Position numbers and translations under genes: made by a program
In this document: in pieces, positions 43,258 to 46,911 of the stretch
Layout of the letters: every line of letters starts with the position of its first letter
How positions within the stretch are numbered: position 1 is the stretch's first letter
The notes under the pieces: model-generated
Seen by the model: the letters and a program-made list of their open reading frames with translations, nothing else
The model's database searches: none
What the model was told of the DNA's origin: nothing
Source of the DNA: Myxococcales bacterium
GTDB lineage: Bacteria > Myxococcota_A > Polyangia > Polyangiales > Polyangiaceae
Assembly: GCA_005777185.1 (NCBI GenBank)
Contig: SXNL01000303.1
Coordinates: forward strand, 1 to 46,911
Length of the DNA: 46,911 nt
Direction: 5' to 3'

Positions 43258-44376
43258 TCACTCTCCCGGACACACGCCTTTCTCGCAGGGCCGCACGCAA
43301 CAGCTGCGGTCACCGGCCGTGCAGTCGGCTCCCGGCGGGAGGCACGACTGGCCCGTGTCCACGACGGCGGCCCCCGCGTCCGTGCTCCCCGACTGGCACA
43401 CGGGGTTCGCCTCCGTCTTCGGCGGGCACGTCGTGCTGTTCGCCTCGAGGAGCTTGGCGCCCGCGGCGATCTTCTTGCAGATCCCCTTCGCGAGCGCGAG
43501 GACGGCGCCGCCGCTCGCCTTCTCGTCGGTGGGCTGCCAGCCCGAGGGCCCCCTGTCGAGCGGGACGAGGCAGCGGCCGGGCGCGACGCATTCCCCCGTG
43601 CTCTCGGTGGCGAGGGCGACGTTGAGCTGCTCGACCTTGCCGGTCACCGTGGCCTTGCACTTTTCACGGTCGACCGAGGCCTCACGCGCCTCCGTGAAGC
43701 AGCGGGCGGTGTCGAAGCACGCGGACGCGCCGCCAGCACGCACCAGGGCGTCGCTGAACTCGGGGAGGGAGCTCGAGTCGACGGAGTCGCCGATGCACTG
43801 GCCGTCGACCACGGTCTCGTGGTTGCCGGGGCACGTCGAGGTGATGAGCGCGATGGCCTCCGTGGGATCTTCGCCCCCAGGCTGCTCCCCCAGCGTCTTG
43901 ACGCCGGAGCTGCTCCGCGACGAGAACGGCGGGAGCTTGGCGGCCGGGATCTGCCCCACCGCCGACTCGTCGTTGATGAAGTTCAGCGGGATGCGGAGCA
44001 GCGCGATGCGGCCGTCGCGCGGGACGGTCGTACGCACGTCGCGCAGGACGCGCACCTTCGACTCCTGGAGCGCGAGCACGCGGATGCGTATCGTCGCGTT
44101 CTCGTCGTCGGGCTGGACGATGGCGAGCGTCGCCGGGAGCTTCACCTCGCCGTCGGGAGCGACGCGGGCGATGAAGGAGGTCCGGATGACGTTGTTCGTG
44201 GAGACGGTGACGCCGACGGCGTTCACGTCCTTCGGGGCCCTCATGTCCGTGCTCATCGCGAGCACGAGCCCGCCCTTCTTCCGTGCGCAGCCCTGAGGCG
44301 CGACGAAGGCGACCGGGAGGCCAGCGAGGACGGCCGTGAGCGTCGCGATCCGCACCATCGCGACTGGTCTCGCCAT
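43258..44376 (-). CDS. Secreted cysteine-rich lipoprotein, function unknown
   Basis: 372 residues from ATG 44376. A signal peptide ends near a possible lipobox (APQGC). The N-terminal part is beta-rich (ARVAPDGEVKLPATLAIVQP, IRIRVLALQESKVRVLRDVR). The C-terminal part has many cysteines, including a final block C-LPPGADCTAGDRSCC-RPC, and probably forms disulfide-bonded loops. No family recognised. Similar lipoproteins are frequent in Polyangia. It lies downstream of the CotH-like gene on the same strand. Confidence 0.72.
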   Translation of the reverse strand: MARPVAMVRIATLTAVLAGLPVAFVAPQGCARKKGGLVLAMSTDMRAPKDVNAVGVTVSTNNVIRTSFIARVAPDGEVKLPATLAIVQPDDENATIRIRVLALQESKVRVLRDVRTTVPRDGRIALLRIPLNFINDESAVGQIPAAKLPPFSSRSSSGVKTLGEQPGGEDPTEAIALITSTCPGNHETVVDGQCIGDSVDSSSLPEFSDALVRAGGASACFDTARCFTEAREASVDREKCKATVTGKVEQLNVALATESTGECVAPGRCLVPLDRGPSGWQPTDEKASGGAVLALAKGICKKIAAGAKLLEANSTTCPPKTEANPVCQSGSTDAGAAVVDTGQSCLPPGADCTAGDRSCCVRPCEKGVCPGE

Positions 44377-44465
44377 GTCGCGAGGCTGTACCCCGGCGTG
44401 GGCGGTCGCAAGGCGACGGGGCCCACGTCGCGCGCGATCTCTGGAGGAATCGAGCGCGCGATCGC

Positions 44466-45809
44466 TCACGGCGGCAACCCGAGCTGTGCGCGGACGATGC
44501 CGGGACGGGCGCCGATCCACGGAACGAGCTTGGCCGTCTCCGAGACATAGAAAGCGATCGGCGCCTCGCGCTTGGGATCGGCGCGGACCAGGGCGTCGAT
44601 CTGCGTGTTCCAGGTTCGCGCGAGGTTGGCGAGGTCGAGGGTCGCGTAGGCAGCGAGCAGCGACTGGACCTCCGCCTTGTAGGACGCCCAGCACGGCGGG
44701 CTCGCCTTGCACCGCACGAGGACGGTGTCCCCCTTGGCGACCGGGTCGGCGAACGCGGGCTTCGCGGCGTCGAGTCGGCCCTCGCGGTCCGAGAAGGTCA
44801 GGTCGAGAGACCACGGCAGGAGCGTGAACGAGCCCGCCTTGTCGCCTGCCATGAAGTAGTTGTGCGAGCCGAACTTCCCGTAGCCGTACCCGTCCACCTG
44901 GCCGAGCACCGCCTCGGCCGCGCAGTAGCGAAGGAAGCGCGGGACGTCGAGGCGCGGCGAGAGGTCGGCGAGCAAGCTCGCGGGCTTGGCGTTCTTGACG
45001 ACCTGGAACAACGCGAGGAGGTCCGCGCGCGAGGGATCGCCGACGTCGACGGTGAACCCGCCCTCGAAGCCAGGGAGCCACTGGCTGCCGTACTCCACCT
45101 CGTAGAGCGTGTTGGCGTTGGCGCCGTAGTGGCGAGCGAGCAGGTCCTTGTTCGGCGTCTCGAGGTTCGCGTAGATGCCGTAGTCGGCTCCGTTGATCCG
45201 CAGGCGGGCGGTGTTGGCGCGCGGGCTCGGCAGCCCCACGGCGCGGAACACGTGAAAGGACAGCCTCTCCGCCAGGAACGTCGGATCGCCCACCATGTTG
45301 TTGAGCGTCAGATCGGACAGACCCATGTAGCGCCGCCCGGGGACGAACTCGTTGAAGCTGATCTTCACCGCGACCTTGCCGGGCATGGCGCGGAACCCCG
45401 AGGAGCCCTTCCGCCGGACTCCCACGTCGTGGAGCGTCGTGCCGTTGTGCGCGAAGGTCCCGCGCACCCACGTCTTCCGATCGGCCGGCGCTGTGCTGCT
45501 GAAGACCGCCACGGCCGCCGCGTCGAGCGTGAGGTCGATCGCGGGGATGTTCGCGGGGTCGTAGAAGGCCTCGGCCGCCGCCCCGGGCGCTCCCGTGTCG
45601 GGCGCGACCGCGTCGGGCGTCGAGCCGCCGTCGTCCGCAGGCCGCGTCGGGGGGGGCGCTTCGGGCGCGTCGGCGCCGCCGGCGTCGAGGGGCGCCGCGT
45701 CGGGCGTCGACATCGCACCCTCCCCGGCGCACGCGACGAGGATCGTCACGGCGCCGACCGCGCGGACCGCAGAGGACGCCGTGACCCTGGCAAGACGCGT
45801 CGTGGTCAC
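44466..45809 (-). CDS. CotH kinase family lipoprotein
   Basis: 447 residues from ATG 45809. A lipobox (LVAC) and a Pro/Asp/Ala-rich linker lead to a CotH domain (about 80-420). The segments VGVRRKGSSGFRAMPGKVAVK, LTLNNMVGDPTFLAERLSF and VFRAVGLPSPRANTARLRIN are typical, followed by YGIYANLETPNKDLL and a PWSLDLTFSD aspartate. CotH proteins are atypical kinases that phosphorylate secreted proteins, such as spore coat in Bacillus. Here the target is unknown; a role in extracellular or developmental structures is possible. Confidence 0.9.
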   Translation of the reverse strand: MTTTRLARVTASSAVRAVGAVTILVACAGEGAMSTPDAAPLDAGGADAPEAPPPTRPADDGGSTPDAVAPDTGAPGAAAEAFYDPANIPAIDLTLDAAAVAVFSSTAPADRKTWVRGTFAHNGTTLHDVGVRRKGSSGFRAMPGKVAVKISFNEFVPGRRYMGLSDLTLNNMVGDPTFLAERLSFHVFRAVGLPSPRANTARLRINGADYGIYANLETPNKDLLARHYGANANTLYEVEYGSQWLPGFEGGFTVDVGDPSRADLLALFQVVKNAKPASLLADLSPRLDVPRFLRYCAAEAVLGQVDGYGYGKFGSHNYFMAGDKAGSFTLLPWSLDLTFSDREGRLDAAKPAFADPVAKGDTVLVRCKASPPCWASYKAEVQSLLAAYATLDLANLARTWNTQIDALVRADPKREAPIAFYVSETAKLVPWIGARPGIVRAQLGLPP

Positions 45810-45937
45810 GACAACAGCCTACGTCATCGCGTGGGCGCGCGCACGCCCGAGCGCGCGGCCACGTCCACCCGCGAGACGCGACCGAGGAGTCGAGCGCGCC
45901 GACCCGCCTCGCGGTGCCCCGACCCCGGGCCGTCGTG

Positions 45938-46432
45938 CTACTGCGGCGTCCGCGGCGCCGGCAGGCCCGTGCCGTCGGCCGCGATCGTGAGCACGAGCCG
46001 CGTCTGGGGGTTCTTCTGGTCGACCTTGCATCCGCCGGCGCGACGGGAGCCCTGCTCGCCGCACTGCAGGCCCTGGAAGTAGACCTGATCCGGCCCGTCG
46101 AGGCCGACGATGCAGCTCACGTAGCCGTCATCGTCGGTGTCGAACATCGTGCACGCCGCGCCCCGGTACGGGAGCCTGAGCCTCTCGGACCACGCCTTCG
46201 CGGCCTCCTCCGGAGCCACCGCGTTGTGTGCCCGGATCGCGCGGTAGGCGCTCGCGCCTCCGACGCCGAGCCCGGCGCCGAGCGCGACGAGAAGGAATAC
46301 GCCGAGCGCGACCATTCTCCACTCGCTTCGCTCCGCCCGGCCCGCGCCGGCGGGCGACCCTCCGTCGTTCCCCGCGACGCGGGTCGTCCTCTCGGTCTCC
46401 TTCCCGTCGATGCTCCCGTTCTCTTCTGCCAT
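45938..46432 (-). CDS. Hypothetical single-pass membrane protein
   Basis: 164 residues from ATG 46432, preceded by AAGGA. A charged cytosolic N-terminus (about 1-40) leads to one membrane helix (MVALGVFLLVALGAGLGVGG) and a periplasmic domain of about 100 residues with several cysteines (AACTMFDTDDDGYVSCIVGLD, then FQGLQCGEQ and GGCKVDQ). I recognise no family. The alternative start at 46513 adds an arginine-rich stretch without support. Confidence 0.75.
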   Translation of the reverse strand: MAEENGSIDGKETERTTRVAGNDGGSPAGAGRAERSEWRMVALGVFLLVALGAGLGVGGASAYRAIRAHNAVAPEEAAKAWSERLRLPYRGAACTMFDTDDDGYVSCIVGLDGPDQVYFQGLQCGEQGSRRAGGCKVDQKNPQTRLVLTIAADGTGLPAPRTPQ

Positions 46433-46911
46433 GTCGGTCCTTCTCTTCGCGATCTCCTCTTCGCGCCGTGGCCACCGTGGCTCCGGTCGCGCGGAGAACA
46501 TGCGAACGCGCACGAAGAGTTCAACGCGGCGGTGCGCGATGTTTCCACGCCGTCACGCGGCGGACACGGGCGCGAGGAGCAGCCGTCACCTGGAGCACCG
46601 AACAGGTTGAACTCCGAGCAGTCTCGAGACATCGGGGCACCCCGGGCTGAAGAGGTGTTCCAAGACGGCCTCCCCAGGGCGGGCCAGCGCGGGGCCGATC
46701 GGGTCCTGACCGTGGTTCCTCGTGCTCGTGCTCGCGAGCTGGTCCGCCCCCGCTACCAGCTCGATGCTCGCACGGTAGCTGCCCTTCGTTGACGTTGACG
46801 TTGACGTGAGCGTTGACGTTGACGGCGACGGCGACGGCGACGGACTGGCGAGCTGGATGTGCGCTTCGAAGGCGTTTCCTCGCAAAATCTCGCCGAGAGC
46901 GGCCCGTGGCC
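46433..46911. other. About 480 bases without a confident gene at the window edge
   Basis: Short frames are open on both strands, including one at 46586-46885 (-) with a Ser/Thr/Pro stretch encoded by the repeat, but none looks like a known protein. The stretch includes the hexanucleotide repeats at 46787-46843. Confidence 0.4.
46787..46843. repeat. Compound hexanucleotide repeat (GTTGAC)n and (GGCGAC)n
   Basis: A run of GTTGAC units, interrupted once by GTGAGC, passes into GGCGAC units. It gives Val-Asp or Val-Asn dipeptides on either strand. It is the third hexanucleotide tract in this window. Confidence 0.8.

Noticed and set aside
46586-46885. 99-residue minus-strand ORF as a gene
   Set aside because: Its middle is made of the hexanucleotide repeat, no ribosome binding site is visible, and no homology is recognised.

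Overview
The window looks like chromosome from a large-genome myxobacterium (Myxococcota, probably Polyangia). This is an inference. It rests on very high GC with G/C-ending codons, short intergenic gaps, many predicted lipoproteins, an N-terminal TonB-like domain fused to a TonB-dependent receptor, PHM-like copper monooxygenase and CotH-type lipoproteins, and a cNMP-binding/uridine kinase fusion. I found no complete tRNA or rRNA gene, no CRISPR array and no transposase.

Layout. 1-3.7 kb: a tRNA-like leader in front of a leftward gene cut off by the window edge, a protein kinase relic, a TonB-dependent receptor (+) and a short adenylate/guanylate cyclase (-). 3.8-9.7 kb: a leftward cluster of a DUF1508 lipoprotein, an acyltransferase-3 membrane enzyme, an MMPL exporter and an FAD oxidoreductase; the last two overlap by GTGA. 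10-15.9 kb: a haem/copper monooxygenase-like lipoprotein, glucose-6-phosphate dehydrogenase, a GYF-domain membrane protein and a VOC protein. 15.9-21 kb: a methyltransferase, a Coq4-like protein divergent from a TetR regulator with palindromic operators between them, a lysyl-oxidase-like gene broken by an in-frame amber codon, and two uncharacterised genes. 21-29.8 kb: a quinone-reductase-like dehydrogenase, a three-part cNMP/ThrRS-like/uridine kinase, a polyphosphate-glucokinase-like ROK kinase, a fatty acid desaturase divergent from an alpha/beta hydrolase, and an operon of thioredoxin-fold lipoprotein, outer-membrane barrel and cytochrome P460.

29.8-37.5 kb: an FKBP-type isomerase, an MscS channel, a lipoprotein, then a tight leftward operon of SCP2-type thiolase, carotenoid/stilbene oxygenase and second thiolase, followed by a frameshifted monooxygenase. 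A P-domain lipoprotein diverges from it. 37.5-40 kb is a repeat-rich patch: 62-bp repeats and inverted repeats enclose a DUF559 nuclease fragment, followed by a gene with a strong terminator, a 21-bp tandem repeat and a relic of a periplasmic binding protein. 40-46.9 kb: a DUF1963 protein, two SRPBCC proteins (one with an apparent internal deletion), two secreted proteins including a CotH-family one, and a small membrane protein, ending in hexanucleotide repeats.

Themes. The most coherent functional units are the oxygenase/thiolase operon, the thioredoxin/barrel/P460 operon and the MMPL/oxidoreductase/acyltransferase cluster. A second theme is gene decay: kinase, cyclase, lysyl oxidase, monooxygenase, four-helix-bundle protein, DUF559, binding protein and SRPBCC all appear broken or shortened. 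Several of these sit beside short tandem or inverted repeats.
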